Assembly: GCA_009668225.1 (NCBI GenBank)
Contig: WJYK01000004.1
Location: 62,001-126,000 of the forward strand
Reading direction: 5' to 3'
Length of the DNA: 64,000 bases
From: Enterobacteriaceae bacterium RIT693
GTDB lineage: Bacteria; Pseudomonadota; Gammaproteobacteria; Enterobacterales; Enterobacteriaceae
In this document: piece by piece, positions 1 through 8,777 of the stretch
Position numbering within the stretch: position 1 is the stretch's first letter
Layout of the letters: each line of letters opens with the position of its first letter
Notes under the pieces: generated by a model
The model's input: the letters and a program-made list of their open reading frames with translations, nothing else
The model's database searches: none
Told to the model about the DNA's origin: nothing
Made by a program: the position numbers and the translations under genes

Positions 1-528
1 ACGGTGGCGATGGTCAACGACTTCAAGCGTTACTTCATCGAACACCACCAGCCTATTTACGAAAACCCATCGCCGGGCAACAAAGCGGGCGGGATCACGA
101 CGCTCGAAGAAAAATCGCTCGGCTGCACGCAGAAGGCCGGTGAAAGCCAGATCGTTGACGTTCTTCGCTATGGCGAAAGGTTAAAACAGCCGGGATTAAA
201 CCTGCTGAGCGCGCCGGGTAACGATGCGGTAGCGACCAGCGCTTTAGCGGGAGCGGGGTGCCACATGGTGCTGTTTAGCACCGGGCGCGGTACGCCATAC
301 GGCGGCTTTGTACCGACGGTGAAAATTGCCACTAACAGCGAGCTGGCGGTGAAGAAACCGCACTGGATAGATTTTGATGCGGGAAAACTGCTGCACGGTA
401 GCACGATGCCCGAGCTGCTGGAGCAGTTTATTGATGTGATTGTTGAGAAAGTGAACGGCGCGCCAACCTGTAACGAGAAAAATGATTTTCGCGAGCTGGC
501 GCTGTTTAAAAGTGGCGTAACGCTCTGA
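1..528 (+). CDS. uxaA: Altronate dehydratase, C-terminal part (5' end outside the window)
   Basis: Converts D-altronate to 2-keto-3-deoxygluconate in galacturonate breakdown. The frame is open from base 1 and reads to a TGA at 526-528; it carries the C-terminal catalytic domain of the UxaA/GarD family. Near-identity with E. coli UxaA is visible in stretches such as NPSPGNKAGGITTLE, KSLGCTQKAG and LLSAPGNDAVATSALAG, and the end, DFRELALFKSGVTL, is the family's usual end. About 175 residues are present, so roughly the first 320 are missing because of the window edge, not because of a mutation. It converges on sstT. The uxuA-uxuR genes near 51 kb serve the sister glucuronate branch. Confidence 0.95.
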   Translation, partial: TVAMVNDFKRYFIEHHQPIYENPSPGNKAGGITTLEEKSLGCTQKAGESQIVDVLRYGERLKQPGLNLLSAPGNDAVATSALAGAGCHMVLFSTGRGTPYGGFVPTVKIATNSELAVKKPHWIDFDAGKLLHGSTMPELLEQFIDVIVEKVNGAPTCNEKNDFRELALFKSGVTL

Positions 529-529
529 T

Positions 530-550
530 CTCCCCGCACAGAGCGGGGAG
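530..550. terminator. Hairpin between convergent uxaA and sstT
   Basis: An 8-bp GC-rich stem (CTCCCCGC / GCGGGGAG) with a 5-nt loop lies in the 30-nt gap between the two convergent genes. There is no strong T-run on either side, so it is a weak or bidirectional terminator candidate. Confidence 0.5.
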
Positions 551-558
551 TGTCGGGA

Positions 559-1803
559 TTAACTACGCAGCGGATCGGCCTTCGCCAGACGAGCATCTTC
601 TGCCTGGCAAACGGCTGCGGTAAAGATAACGTCCGTCGAGGAGTTCAGCGCGGTTTCGCAGGAGTCCTGCAGTACCCCGATGATGAAACCTACGGCGACG
701 ACCTGCATGGCAATTTCATTCGGAATGCCAAACATGCCACAGGCCAGCGGGATCAACAGCAGAGAGCCGCCCGCCACGCCGGAAGCACCGCAGGCGCACA
801 GCGAAGCCACAACGCTCAGCAGCAGCGCTGTGGGCAGGTCTACCGGCACGCCCAGCGTATGTACCGCAGCGAGCGTCAGCACCGTAATCGTGATAGCGGC
901 CCCGGCCATATTGATGGTTGCTCCCAGCGGAATCGACACCGAATATGTATCGCGATCCAGGTTCATTTTCTGACACATGCTCATGTTTACCGGGATGTTA
1001 GCTGCCGAGCTGCGGGTAAAGAACGCCGTGACGCCGCTTTCGCGCAGGCAGGCCAGCACCAGCGGATACGGATTGCGGCGAGTCGTGATAAACACCAGCA
1101 GCGGGTTGATGATAAGCGCCACGCCGAACATGCAGCCCAGCAGCACCAGCAACAGCTGGGCATAGCTCCAGAGCGTAGAGAAACCTGTTGTGGCAAGCGT
1201 TGAGGCCACAAGCCCAAAGATCCCGATGGGCGCAAAGCGGATAACCACCTTCACGATAAAGGTCACCGCGTCAGACAAATCGTTCACCAGGCTTTTGGTG
1301 GTTTCGCTACCGTGACGTAGGGCAAAGCCCAGACCCACCGCCCAGACCAGAATGCCGATGTAGTTGGCGTTCAGCAGGGCGTTTATCGGGTTGGCAATGA
1401 GGCTTATTAGCAGGCCGTGTATCACCTCGACGATCCCTGACGGCGGAGTTATGTCCGTGGCGCTGCTGGTCAGGTGAAGCGTAGAAGGGAACATGAAGCT
1501 CACGACGACCGCCGTCAGGGCGGCGGAGAAGGTACCCAGCAGGTAAAGCACCAGTATTGGGCGAATGTTGGTTTTTTGCCCGTGCTGGTGGTTAGCGATG
1601 GAGGCCATTACCAGCGTAAAGACGAGTACCGGCGCCACGGCTTTTAGCGCGCCGACGAACAGCGTGCCGAGCAGGCCGGTTGCAATGGCGGCGGGTTTGG
1701 AGACCAGCGCGAGCAGAATGCCCAGCACCAGGCCAACGAGAATTTGTTTTACGAGGCTGCCGCGGGCAAAGCGCTGCAGTAGTCCAGAAGCTTGCGAACT
1801 CAT
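559..1803 (-). CDS. sstT: Sodium:serine/threonine symporter SstT
   Basis: Na+-dependent inner-membrane importer of serine and threonine (dicarboxylate/amino acid:cation symporter family). The 414-residue product matches E. coli SstT along its whole length, including [17 protein letters not shown] near the N-terminus, [14 protein letters not shown], the Na+/substrate-site stretch [19 protein letters not shown] and the end with ALNSSTDV. The frame stays open upstream to 1962, but the ATG at 1803 is chosen because an AGGAAGG Shine-Dalgarno precedes it and the protein then begins [12 protein letters not shown], as in the family. It is a single gene whose 3' end faces uxaA. Confidence 0.95.
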   Translation of the reverse strand: MSSQASGLLQRFARGSLVKQILVGLVLGILLALVSKPAAIATGLLGTLFVGALKAVAPVLVFTLVMASIANHQHGQKTNIRPILVLYLLGTFSAALTAVVVSFMFPSTLHLTSSATDITPPSGIVEVIHGLLISLIANPINALLNANYIGILVWAVGLGFALRHGSETTKSLVNDLSDAVTFIVKVVIRFAPIGIFGLVASTLATTGFSTLWSYAQLLLVLLGCMFGVALIINPLLVFITTRRNPYPLVLACLRESGVTAFFTRSSAANIPVNMSMCQKMNLDRDTYSVSIPLGATINMAGAAITITVLTLAAVHTLGVPVDLPTALLLSVVASLCACGASGVAGGSLLLIPLACGMFGIPNEIAMQVVAVGFIIGVLQDSCETALNSSTDVIFTAAVCQAEDARLAKADPLRS

Positions 1804-2027
1804 GAATACCTTCCTGTGTTTCAGTGATGTCGTGCCGTTCCGCGCGCGTAGTGGGCTACGTCTGTGCGGTTGTAAGAAAATGTGTTTGCCCGATGAGTAT
1901 AAGGAAAAGCGGCGAAGGAAAAAGCATTTTGCGCTGGAATTGCGCTCAGCGTTAGGTTTCATAACTGATGATTAACATCTGTGTGACATATTCAGCAATT
2001 TGGGAAGATGGTCGTTTGCCAGAACGT

Positions 2028-2051
2028 AAAAGGGGCATTACGCCCCTTTAT
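2028..2051. terminator. Terminator after alx
   Basis: Inverted repeat AAAAGGGGC / GCCCCTTT around a short loop, flanked by A and T runs so that it can work in both directions. It lies just beyond the alx stop and upstream of sstT. Confidence 0.7.
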
Positions 2052-2069
2052 TTGTGATGAGATATTGGC

Positions 2070-3038
2070 TTATTCCGCCGACTTCTTCTGGTCGTTACGG
2101 TGATTCACCCAGGCGTTGATAATCAGCGTACCCGCCAGGATACCGCCCACCACGCCAAGCGAAACGGCGATAGGGATGTGGTAGAAATCGACGATCAGCA
2201 TCTTCACGCCGATAAACACCAGAATCACCGACAGACCATACTTCAGCATTGAGAAGCGTTCTGCCACGCCGGCCAGCAGGAAGTACATTGCACGCAGGCC
2301 AAGGATGGCGAACAGGTTAGACGTCAGCACGATGAACGGGTCGGTGGTGACCGCGAAGATTGCCGGAATGCTGTCTACCGCGAAAATCACGTCGCTCAGC
2401 TCGACAAGAATCAGCACCAGCAGCAGCGGCGTAGCGTACAGCAGGCCGTTATGGCGCACGAAGAAACGTTCGTTCTCAATTTTATCCGTCATGCGCAGAT
2501 GGCCGCGCAGCCAGCGAACCAGTGGCTTTTCGCCTATGCCGGTGTCGTCTTCCTTCGCCAGCGCCATTTTGATCCCGGTAAATAGCAGGAACGCGCCGAA
2601 CACGTACAGCAGCCATTCAAACTGGGTAATCAGCCAGCTGCCGCCGAAGATCATGATCGTTCTCAGTACAATCGCACCCAGCACGCCGTAAACCAACACC
2701 CGGCGCTGCAACGCAGCAGGCACGGCAAAGTAGCTGAACAGCATCAGCCAGACGAAGACGTTATCGACCGCCAGGGCTTTTTCAATCAGATAACCGGTGA
2801 GGAAGGCGAGCGCCTGAGTGTCCGCCACTTCGCGGCCAGCGGTTCCGCTGAGATACCACCAGAAGGCAAGGTTAAACAGCAGGGAGAGAGAAACCCAGAC
2901 CAGCGACCAAATAGCGGCCTGCTTCATTGACATGGTTTGCGAGCCACGGCGGCCCTGAACCAGGAGATCGATCGCCAACATGATGGCGACCACGACGGCG
3001 AAACTGCCCCAGAGCAGCGGAGTACCGACAGTATGCAT
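2070..3038 (-). CDS. alx: TerC-family membrane protein Alx (manganese exporter / pH-responsive)
   Basis: Multi-spanning inner-membrane protein of the TerC family. E. coli Alx is induced by alkaline pH and Mn and takes part in Mn export. The 322-residue product follows E. coli Alx closely (start [20 protein letters not shown]). It has the acidic membrane motifs typical of Ter[16 protein letters not shown] and [16 protein letters not shown]. The ATG at 3038 is chosen over the upstream in-frame ATG at 3059 because it gives the family N-terminus and has AGGAAT about 6 nt upstream. Expression is probably set by the structured leader at 3060-3222. Confidence 0.95.
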   Translation of the reverse strand: MHTVGTPLLWGSFAVVVAIMLAIDLLVQGRRGSQTMSMKQAAIWSLVWVSLSLLFNLAFWWYLSGTAGREVADTQALAFLTGYLIEKALAVDNVFVWLMLFSYFAVPAALQRRVLVYGVLGAIVLRTIMIFGGSWLITQFEWLLYVFGAFLLFTGIKMALAKEDDTGIGEKPLVRWLRGHLRMTDKIENERFFVRHNGLLYATPLLLVLILVELSDVIFAVDSIPAIFAVTTDPFIVLTSNLFAILGLRAMYFLLAGVAERFSMLKYGLSVILVFIGVKMLIVDFYHIPIAVSLGVVGGILAGTLIINAWVNHRNDQKKSAE

Positions 3039-3059
3039 AATAAGATTCCTTGAAAACAA

Positions 3060-3222
3060 AAACGGCCAACATCAGAAGACGCCAGCCGCTTTCGCTTGCA
3101 ACAGGGATCTCGCCTTCCGGCAAGGTCTCACTTACGACGTTTTCACGTCGCCCGGCAACCGGATGCTTGCGCATCGTAATGACGATTAACCGGCAATGAA
3201 GTTACTCCCCTTTGCAGGTAAC
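3060..3222 (-). promoter_or_regulatory. alx leader: yybP-ykoY (Mn2+) riboswitch / pH-responsive element
   Basis: Read on the minus strand, the roughly 180-nt leader contains AAGGGGAGTAAC at the 5' side (complement near 3203-3214) and GAGACCTTGCC (near 3118-3129). These are the two conserved halves of the yybP-ykoY aptamer, with the ATGCGC segment between them. It is followed by GC-rich pairing segments before the alx ribosome-binding site. In E. coli the same leader is the alx PRE, which binds Mn2+ and responds to alkaline pH. Boundaries are approximate. Confidence 0.85.
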
Positions 3223-3281
3223 AAAATATGACAAGCAATGGCTTTGGTCAATATTTGGTACCTGTTTTTATGCAAAATACC

Positions 3282-4280
3282 TTATGCCGTTGTCTGCTGG
3301 CTCACATCATCCGCCGGGAATTTAACCCCGGTCTGGCGGCGAATCTCGGTCGCCAGCGCTGAAGTGCTGCGCGACGTCACCAACCCTGGGTGATTAACCA
3401 CGTTTTCTTCCACCAACCGGGCGAACGTCTCCGCTTCGTACAGCATAGTATTGATATGCTGCGGCAGCGTCAGATCCTGTGGTTTACCGCCGCGCGGGAT
3501 AAAGGTCAGGCGCTGGCATTCGGAGATCTTCTCGATCACCAGCGCCCCGGCTTCGCCCTGAATTTCACTTGGGATCGCCGAGTCGCTCACTTTGGAGTGC
3601 ATCAGGGTGACGTCGAAATCGCCGTAGTTCAGCTGTACCGTGCCGTGGGCATCCACGCCGCTGTCCAGCAGGGAAGCCGTAGCGTGAACGGAGTACGGTT
3701 CGCCCCACAATGCGACCGCGGAGGCCAGCACGTAGAAGCCGATGTCCATGATTGAGCCGTTAGAAAACGCCGGATTAAAGGTGTTCGGGTTTTCGCCGTC
3801 CAGGTAGCGCTGGTAGCGCGAAGAATACTGGCAGTAGTTGAGCAGCACTTTGCGGATTTTACCGACCTTCGGCAGCGCCTGCTGCAGCGCGATAAAGTTT
3901 GGCAGGCTGGCGGTTTTAAACGCCTCGAACAGTACCACCTGGTTAACACGTGCGCAGGCGATAGCCGCTTCAACTTCCGCAAGATTAGAGGCCAGCGGCT
4001 TCTCGCAGATAACGTGTTTTTTGTGGCTGAGGAACAGCAGGCTCTGAGGGCCGTGCAGCGAGTTCGGGCTGGCGATGTACACCACGTCGATAACCTCGCT
4101 TTTTGCCAGTTCGTCCAGCGAAGTAAACAGATGCTCTACAGGGTAATCATTGGCGAAAGTCTGCGCCTGCTCCAGGCTCCGGGAGTAAACCGCAGTCAGC
4201 TTATATTTGCCGCTTTCATGGGCGGCATCCACGAACTGGCGGGTTATCCAGTTTGTTCCAATCACAGCGAAACGTATCAT
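3282..4280 (-). CDS. ygjR: Gfo/Idh/MocA-family oxidoreductase YgjR
   Basis: Predicted NAD(P)-dependent oxidoreductase of unknown substrate. The 332-residue product has an N-terminal Rossmann fold opening MIRFAVIGTNWITRQFVDAA. The cofactor/catalytic motif CEKPLASN, with the conserved E-K-P of the family, sits about 95 residues in. A C-terminal Gfo/Idh/MocA sheet domain follows (SNGSIMDIGFY, SEIQGEAGALVIEK). It matches E. coli YgjR from end to end. Translation is placed at the ATG at 4280, where that N-terminus begins; the Shine-Dalgarno is weak. It lies just downstream of ygjP on the same strand. Confidence 0.92.
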   Translation of the reverse strand: MIRFAVIGTNWITRQFVDAAHESGKYKLTAVYSRSLEQAQTFANDYPVEHLFTSLDELAKSEVIDVVYIASPNSLHGPQSLLFLSHKKHVICEKPLASNLAEVEAAIACARVNQVVLFEAFKTASLPNFIALQQALPKVGKIRKVLLNYCQYSSRYQRYLDGENPNTFNPAFSNGSIMDIGFYVLASAVALWGEPYSVHATASLLDSGVDAHGTVQLNYGDFDVTLMHSKVSDSAIPSEIQGEAGALVIEKISECQRLTFIPRGGKPQDLTLPQHINTMLYEAETFARLVEENVVNHPGLVTSRSTSALATEIRRQTGVKFPADDVSQQTTA

Positions 4281-4329
4281 AGACGGGTGCGTTCTCCGGA
4301 AGTCGATAATCAAAAATTTTGGCGCTTAA

Positions 4330-4830
4330 TCAGGCCGTACCGCTAAGGGCCAACTGGGTAAGCCAAAGCCGTGTATCGAATTCTAACTGGTGATACTGCG
4401 GTTCCATATGACAGCACAAGGCGTAAAACGCTTTGTTGTGATCCTTCTCCTTAAGATGCGCCAGTTCATGAACCACAATCATGCGCAGGAAGGCTTCTGG
4501 CGCGCCGCGAAACACGGTCGCAACGCGAATTTCCGCTTTGGCTTTCAGCTTATTACCCTGCACGCGTGAAATGGCGGTATGCAGCCCCAGCGCGTTATTC
4601 AACACGTGGATTTTGCTGTCATAAGCGACTTTATTTATCGGCGGCGCGTTGCGCAGAAACTGGCTTTTCAGATCCTGAGTATAAGCATAAAGCGCTTTAT
4701 CGGTCGCAATGTTATGCCCCTGCGGGTAGCGCTTTTCCAGCACTGTGCCGAGGCGCTGCTCGCGAATCAGGGTGCGAACCTGCGAAAGCAAATGCTCCGG
4801 ATAGCCGCTTAAATAAATCAGTTCGCTCAT
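4330..4830 (-). CDS. ygjP: YgjP-like metallopeptidase domain protein
   Basis: 166-residue protein matching E. coli YgjP (DUF45/WLM-type minigluzincin). The zinc motif [13 protein letters not shown] (HExxH with a following acidic helix) lies in the C-terminal third, followed by [13 protein letters not shown]. The start is the ATG at 4830 ([12 protein letters not shown]), which gives the E. coli length; the frame is open further upstream but there overlaps the rlmG leader. It is divergent from rlmG with about 85 nt between them, so the two share a promoter region. The physiological substrate is not known. Confidence 0.92.
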   Translation of the reverse strand: MSELIYLSGYPEHLLSQVRTLIREQRLGTVLEKRYPQGHNIATDKALYAYTQDLKSQFLRNAPPINKVAYDSKIHVLNNALGLHTAISRVQGNKLKAKAEIRVATVFRGAPEAFLRMIVVHELAHLKEKDHNKAFYALCCHMEPQYHQLEFDTRLWLTQLALSGTA

Positions 4831-4914
4831 GCTTGTCTCAGGTTGAAGGAAAAAAAGGTATACTCTCGCCCCCACTACGGGGATATCACCAAACTTTACC
4901 ATCCAGGAGGGCCG

Positions 4915-6051
4915 ATGAGCCAATTAGACAACGGTTTTCGTTCACTGACGCTGAAGCGTTTTCCGGAAACGGACGACGTTAACCCGCTGCAGGCGTGGGA
5001 AGCGGCAGATGACTACCTGTTGCAGCAGGTAGACGAACTTGAGCCAGTCGGCCCCGTTCTTGTTCTTAACGATACTTTCGGTACGCTGGCCTGCGTACTG
5101 GCCGAACATAAGCCTTACAGCATCGGCGACTCTTACTTAAGCGAGCTGGCAACCCGTGAAAATCTGCGCGAGAACGAAATCCCGGAAAACAGCGTCACCT
5201 TCCTCGACAGCACCGCGGATTATCCGCCAGAGCCGGGTCTGGTGCTGATTAAAGTGCCTAAAACGCTGGCGCTGTTGGAGCAGCAGCTGCGCGCTCTGCG
5301 TAAAGTGGTTACGCCGGAAACCCGCATCATCGCCGGTGCGAAGGCGCGTGATATTCACAACTCCACGCTTGAGCTATTTGAAAAAATTCTGGGGCCGACT
5401 ACGACCACGCTGGCGTGGAAAAAAGCGCGTTTAATTAACCCGACGGTAACCAAGCCAGAATTGGCCGATGCGCCAGAAACCCTGACCTGGAAGCTGGAAG
5501 GTACGCCGTGGACGATTCATAACCACGCGAACGTTTTCTCCCGTAACGGGCTGGACATTGGTGCGCGTTTCTTCATTGAGAGCCTGCCTTCTGACCTGGA
5601 AGGGGAAATTGTCGATCTGGGTTGCGGCAATGGGGTGATTGGCCTAACGCTGTTGGAAAGAAACCCGCAGGCTCAGGTGGTGTTTGTGGATGAGTCGCCG
5701 ATGGCGGTCGCCTCAAGCCGCCTGAACGTTGAAACAAACCTGCCGGGTGACATCGACCGCTGCGAGTTTATGATCAATAACGGGCTGTCCGGCGTGGAGC
5801 CGTTCCGCTTCAACGCCGTGCTGTGTAACCCACCGTTCCACCAACAGCATGCGCTAACTGACCAGATTGCGTGGGAAATGTTCCATCACGCTCGCCGTTG
5901 CCTGAAGATCAACGGCGAATTGTATATTGTGGCCAACCGCCACCTCGACTACTTCCGTAAGCTGAAGAAAATTTTCGGCAACTGCACCACGGTTGCGACT
6001 AATAGCAAGTTCGTGGTGCTTAAAGCCGTCAAATTAGGCCGCCGTAGCTAA
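4915..6051 (+). CDS. rlmG: 23S rRNA (guanine-1835-N2)-methyltransferase RlmG
   Basis: Methylates N2 of G1835 in 23S rRNA with S-adenosylmethionine. The 378 residues match E. coli RlmG in sequence and length. An N-terminal degenerate methyltransferase-like domain is followed by the catalytic domain, with the SAM motif [17 protein letters not shown] at about residue 230. The N2-guanine catalytic motif NPPFHQQHA is at about 305. The ATG at 4915 is preceded by AGGAGG and begins [16 protein letters not shown] as in E. coli. This is the last core gene before the AT-rich adhesin island. Confidence 0.96.
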   Translation: MSQLDNGFRSLTLKRFPETDDVNPLQAWEAADDYLLQQVDELEPVGPVLVLNDTFGTLACVLAEHKPYSIGDSYLSELATRENLRENEIPENSVTFLDSTADYPPEPGLVLIKVPKTLALLEQQLRALRKVVTPETRIIAGAKARDIHNSTLELFEKILGPTTTTLAWKKARLINPTVTKPELADAPETLTWKLEGTPWTIHNHANVFSRNGLDIGARFFIESLPSDLEGEIVDLGCGNGVIGLTLLERNPQAQVVFVDESPMAVASSRLNVETNLPGDIDRCEFMINNGLSGVEPFRFNAVLCNPPFHQQHALTDQIAWEMFHHARRCLKINGELYIVANRHLDYFRKLKKIFGNCTTVATNSKFVVLKAVKLGRRS

Positions 6052-6473
6052 CGCCGTATCGTCAGACGGATATCCGGCGCGATAGCACGTCGGATATCCA
6101 TCCTTCATTTCATTGTACCCGTTCTTAACCCTGCAATATTCCCAACGTCTTTGATAATGAAATCTCAAGTAGTGAGGTTAGTCTATTGCTGCCCTGTGGA
6201 TGATTTTATTGAAAAAATGTCATTTTAAAAATTGCATGACTTTATATTTAGGCTATAAAAATTAATTATCTCTTATGTATTATAAGAGAGGATGTCTTGT
6301 GTTTTTTATAATTGTGCTGTCTTTATCCTAAAAAATACCTGCACTTATTAACTATATAAACCTTTATGCTAAGCTGCCGTCGATTTCAGAAAACTTATAT
6401 TAGTAGTTGGTGTTTAATATTCTTTTAAATAATTTATGTATTTCTGCACGCAGCAAGGGAATGTATTGTAAAT
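6052..6473. other. AT-rich intergenic region before the adhesin island regulator
   Basis: No gene is visible here. A hairpin-forming inverted repeat (GGATATCC copies near 6069 and 6092) sits just after rlmG and may end its transcript. From about 6150 the composition drops sharply to AT-rich, marking the left edge of the acquired segment. This part would hold the promoter of the downstream regulator, but no specific promoter is claimed. Confidence 0.5.
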
Positions 6474-7214
6474 ATGATTTATATAATTAATAGAGTGGTG
6501 AAGTTTAAGCCGGCGGATGGCACGCTTTGGAATATAGACGATCCTGAGCATGTGATAAACTTAACGATCACCAATAGTAATCTTCTTCAGTTTATCCTGG
6601 ACAGTGATGGAGCTATTCTTTTTCGCGAAGCGATACTTGAGGACATCTGGGATAAACAAGGGTTAAGTTCATCTAATAACACGCTCAATCAATATATATC
6701 TATTTCCAGAAGGGCTATTTCTTTACTGGGAGTAGAAGATGATGTCATTATCACTGTTCCACGCACTGGTTTTCGCTTAAATAAATATGTAGTTATCGAG
6801 AAAGAAAGTGATAGCACACCAGGGGATCAAGAAATCTCTTCTGATAAGGCAACAGGCAAACGATTAATAAATATAAAACTGCTGGTTTTCACCCTGGTAC
6901 TATTAATTTTTTTTCTGCTCTTTTATTACTTCTTACATAACGATGAAAATAGCGTGGCAGAAAGTTTTTTCTATGTTGGTAAATACCATGTTTGTGATGT
7001 TTATATGATTGGTTCTGCGCTTCGTGAAAAGAATGATATTGTGCTTGAGCGCGCCAGTGCATTAATAGAAGAAGTTTCCGCAGCGTGCATTTCAGGTAAG
7101 GTATTTATTACCGATCTGGATTTTCGTGGCCAGGGGAGAGAGTTTCTTGCTGAGTGCACTCACGGTATAAATAGTAATGAAAACGCCTTTTGCAAAGGAT
7201 ACTATATTAAATGA
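6474..7214 (+). CDS. ToxR/CadC/MarT-like membrane-bound transcriptional regulator
   Basis: 246 residues with an N-terminal OmpR-type winged helix. The region SNNTLNQYISISRRAISLLG is the recognition part, and VIITVPRTGFRL at about 91-102 is the family's wing signature. A single hydrophobic span lies at about 131-155, followed by a roughly 90-residue periplasmic part with four cysteines. This is the layout of ToxR, CadC and Salmonella MarT: a cytoplasmic DNA-binding head, one membrane pass and a periplasmic sensor. Its stop overlaps the start of the FidL-like gene by 4 nt (ATGA), so the two are co-translated. The nearby adhesin makes a MarT-like role plausible, but the target is inference. Confidence 0.82.
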   Translation: MIYIINRVVKFKPADGTLWNIDDPEHVINLTITNSNLLQFILDSDGAILFREAILEDIWDKQGLSSSNNTLNQYISISRRAISLLGVEDDVIITVPRTGFRLNKYVVIEKESDSTPGDQEISSDKATGKRLINIKLLVFTLVLLIFFLLFYYFLHNDENSVAESFFYVGKYHVCDVYMIGSALREKNDIVLERASALIEEVSAACISGKVFITDLDFRGQGREFLAECTHGINSNENAFCKGYYIK

Positions 7215-7690
7215 ATAATAGACTAGTCATTCTTTCTTATATCTTTCTTGCACTGATGGGCAGCGTTTTTTATCTGCACTCAATCTATGCTCAGGCATAT
7301 GGATTTTCCTGTAATGATGCTTTTGTCTATATTGATAAAATGAAAAATGAGCGTTTCGAGGGGAATATATCAATAACATTAAGAGATGATTTTAGCGGCA
7401 GTGCGGAGATCGTAGGCAATTTAAAAAAGGATAAGCTGCTTTATGATGTTATTCGCAGTGTGGATTTTAAATATCGCGTTATGTCTCCTGAGACATTGGT
7501 TATTTATGGTGTCTACGGCACGGTATACGCAAGCGACTCAGTCAATAATACTTTTATCCCCGATCCTTTTCTCGATTTTCTTTTTTTTCGCGGTAAGGAA
7601 TTAATGGAGTTGACGATTGTGATAAATAAAAATAATAACACCTACTTTTTTGGGCGAGAAAATAAAATCGTTTTTTCGTGCACGATATAA
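7211..7690 (+). CDS. FidL-like membrane protein, partner of the ToxR-like regulator
   Basis: 159 residues with one N-terminal membrane span (about 7-27) and a periplasmic remainder containing two cysteines (SCND near 34 and FSCTI at the end). Size, topology and 4-nt overlap with a ToxR-type regulator match the FidL group, which sits beside MarT in Salmonella SPI-3. Partner proteins of this kind (compare ToxS) usually stabilise or modulate the periplasmic domain of the regulator. The assignment rests on context and topology more than on strong sequence identity. Confidence 0.6.
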   Translation: MNNRLVILSYIFLALMGSVFYLHSIYAQAYGFSCNDAFVYIDKMKNERFEGNISITLRDDFSGSAEIVGNLKKDKLLYDVIRSVDFKYRVMSPETLVIYGVYGTVYASDSVNNTFIPDPFLDFLFFRGKELMELTIVINKNNNTYFFGRENKIVFSCTI

Positions 7691-7767
7691 AATTTATGAG
7701 AGCCGGTTACTGCAGGCCAGCGCGCCCCTCCAGATACAGATTCTCTATGATACTCATAAGGATATTT

Positions 7768-8226
7768 ATGAACGGAATAATCTCACTAACACTCCTGTTA
7801 CCCTGTACTTTTTTTATCTCTTCATGTGTCAGTAATGATTCCGCGCGGATGCCACCCGTGCAGGCGTATCCGGCAGATAATTTTTTTACTGCCAATAATC
7901 AGGTTGCACCTCAGGAGAGTGATGCGACTTTTATTCGGGGTTTAACCGAAGGGATGACGGTCGCTTCAACGAATAATAAATGTATCGATAATTTCAATTT
8001 GCTCAAAGAGGAGAAGTCCGGGCAGTTTGAAAAATATTCCGAAGAGTACACCAAAATTACAGACGGTTATGCCTTCCTTAATGCGAATAAGAATATCATG
8101 GATGACAGTGCGAAGCGAATATACATTATGGAACTAAAGATGAAGATTGAAACACTCTGTGCAAAGATACAATATTCAAGTTTTATTTTAGTCAATGAAA
8201 AGCGTAAAAGTTTTTCTGATATATAG
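7768..8226 (+). CDS. Small lipoprotein, paralogue of the one at 15377-15823
   Basis: 152 residues with a lipoprotein signal: hydrophobic ISLTLLLPCTFF followed by the lipobox ISSC. The mature part is about 125 residues, alpha-helical looking, with the conserved block STNNKCIDNFNLLKEEK, then GYAFLNANKNIMD and a Cys near the end (ETLCAKIQY). The ATG at 7768 is chosen because AAGGA lies 6 nt upstream and the signal peptide starts there. The same blocks occur in the lipoprotein on the far side of the adhesin gene, so the two are paralogues. The family is not one I recognise and no function is claimed beyond an envelope lipoprotein. Confidence 0.8.
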   Translation: MNGIISLTLLLPCTFFISSCVSNDSARMPPVQAYPADNFFTANNQVAPQESDATFIRGLTEGMTVASTNNKCIDNFNLLKEEKSGQFEKYSEEYTKITDGYAFLNANKNIMDDSAKRIYIMELKMKIETLCAKIQYSSFILVNEKRKSFSDI

Positions 8227-8319
8227 AGGGTGACGAGTGGTTTACCATAAAAACGTATAAATAGTGGTTACTAGACAGTTTTGTATGTGCATTTTTCAGT
8301 TTCATAATCCAGTAATAAT

Positions 8320-8349
8320 GCCGCCCTGGTAACAGGCGGCAATCTTTTT
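8320..8349 (+). terminator. Rho-independent terminator after the first lipoprotein
   Basis: GCCGCC / GGCGGC stem with a short loop followed by AATCTTTTT. It closes the plus-strand regulator - FidL-like - lipoprotein operon. Confidence 0.75.
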
Positions 8350-8492
8350 AGCCTACATTGATGCTCCCTGAAGGCCTTCATTTCTCATCATTTAGGTTTA
8401 ACAGGGCCGTTTTCGGTTTGGGTTTTCTCCTCCTTGTTACGTAACCCGCCCGCTTTTGCACTCATACTGCAATATCAACGCACTATCCCCCG

Positions 8493-8594
8493 CTAAAACT
8501 CATTTCCTTGCTGAATGGTTGCCCGTACCTGGCGCAGGAGGTGGTAAATATTTTTATCAGAGAGCGGACAGTAAATCCTTTGGATGAGTGAGGC
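8493..8594 (-). pseudogene. Possible remnant of a LuxR-type regulator C-terminus
   Basis: On the minus strand a 33-codon stretch reads ASLIQRIYCPLSDKNIYH then LLRQVRATIQQGNEF and a stop. The PLSDKNIYHLLRQVR part resembles the helix-turn-helix end of LuxR/FimZ-like regulators (compare SLPDKTLYRY in the regulator at 15927-16556). Two stop codons lie immediately upstream and no start is visible, so if real it is a fragment. The rest of the 8227-8777 gap shows no gene. Confidence 0.3.
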
Positions 8595-8739
8595 TTATCA
8601 ATGGGGAAAAGTAAGGTATCGCTTTGACTAACGGCGCGGTATGGCGTAATAAAAAGAAAAACCCGGCATGACTTATGTCCGGGATTTTCTGCATCGTGCT
8701 ATTTGTTATGGGTGATAAAAAAATCTTTAAGTGAACTGA

Positions 8740-8763
8740 ACAGCCTCCTCTGAAGGAGGCTGT
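8740..8763. terminator. Hairpin beyond the 3' end of the adhesin gene
   Basis: Perfect 8-bp stem CAGCCTCC / GGAGGCTG. The T-run (TTTTT) is on the plus-strand side, while on the minus strand a T-run comes only about 15 nt later. It can act as the adhesin gene's terminator or as protection of its mRNA end. Confidence 0.55.
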
Positions 8764-8777
8764 TTTTGATCATAGCG

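Noticed and set aside
1803-1962. N-terminal extension of SstT
   Set aside because: The longer frame adds 53 residues absent from the family; the ATG at 1803 has a good Shine-Dalgarno.
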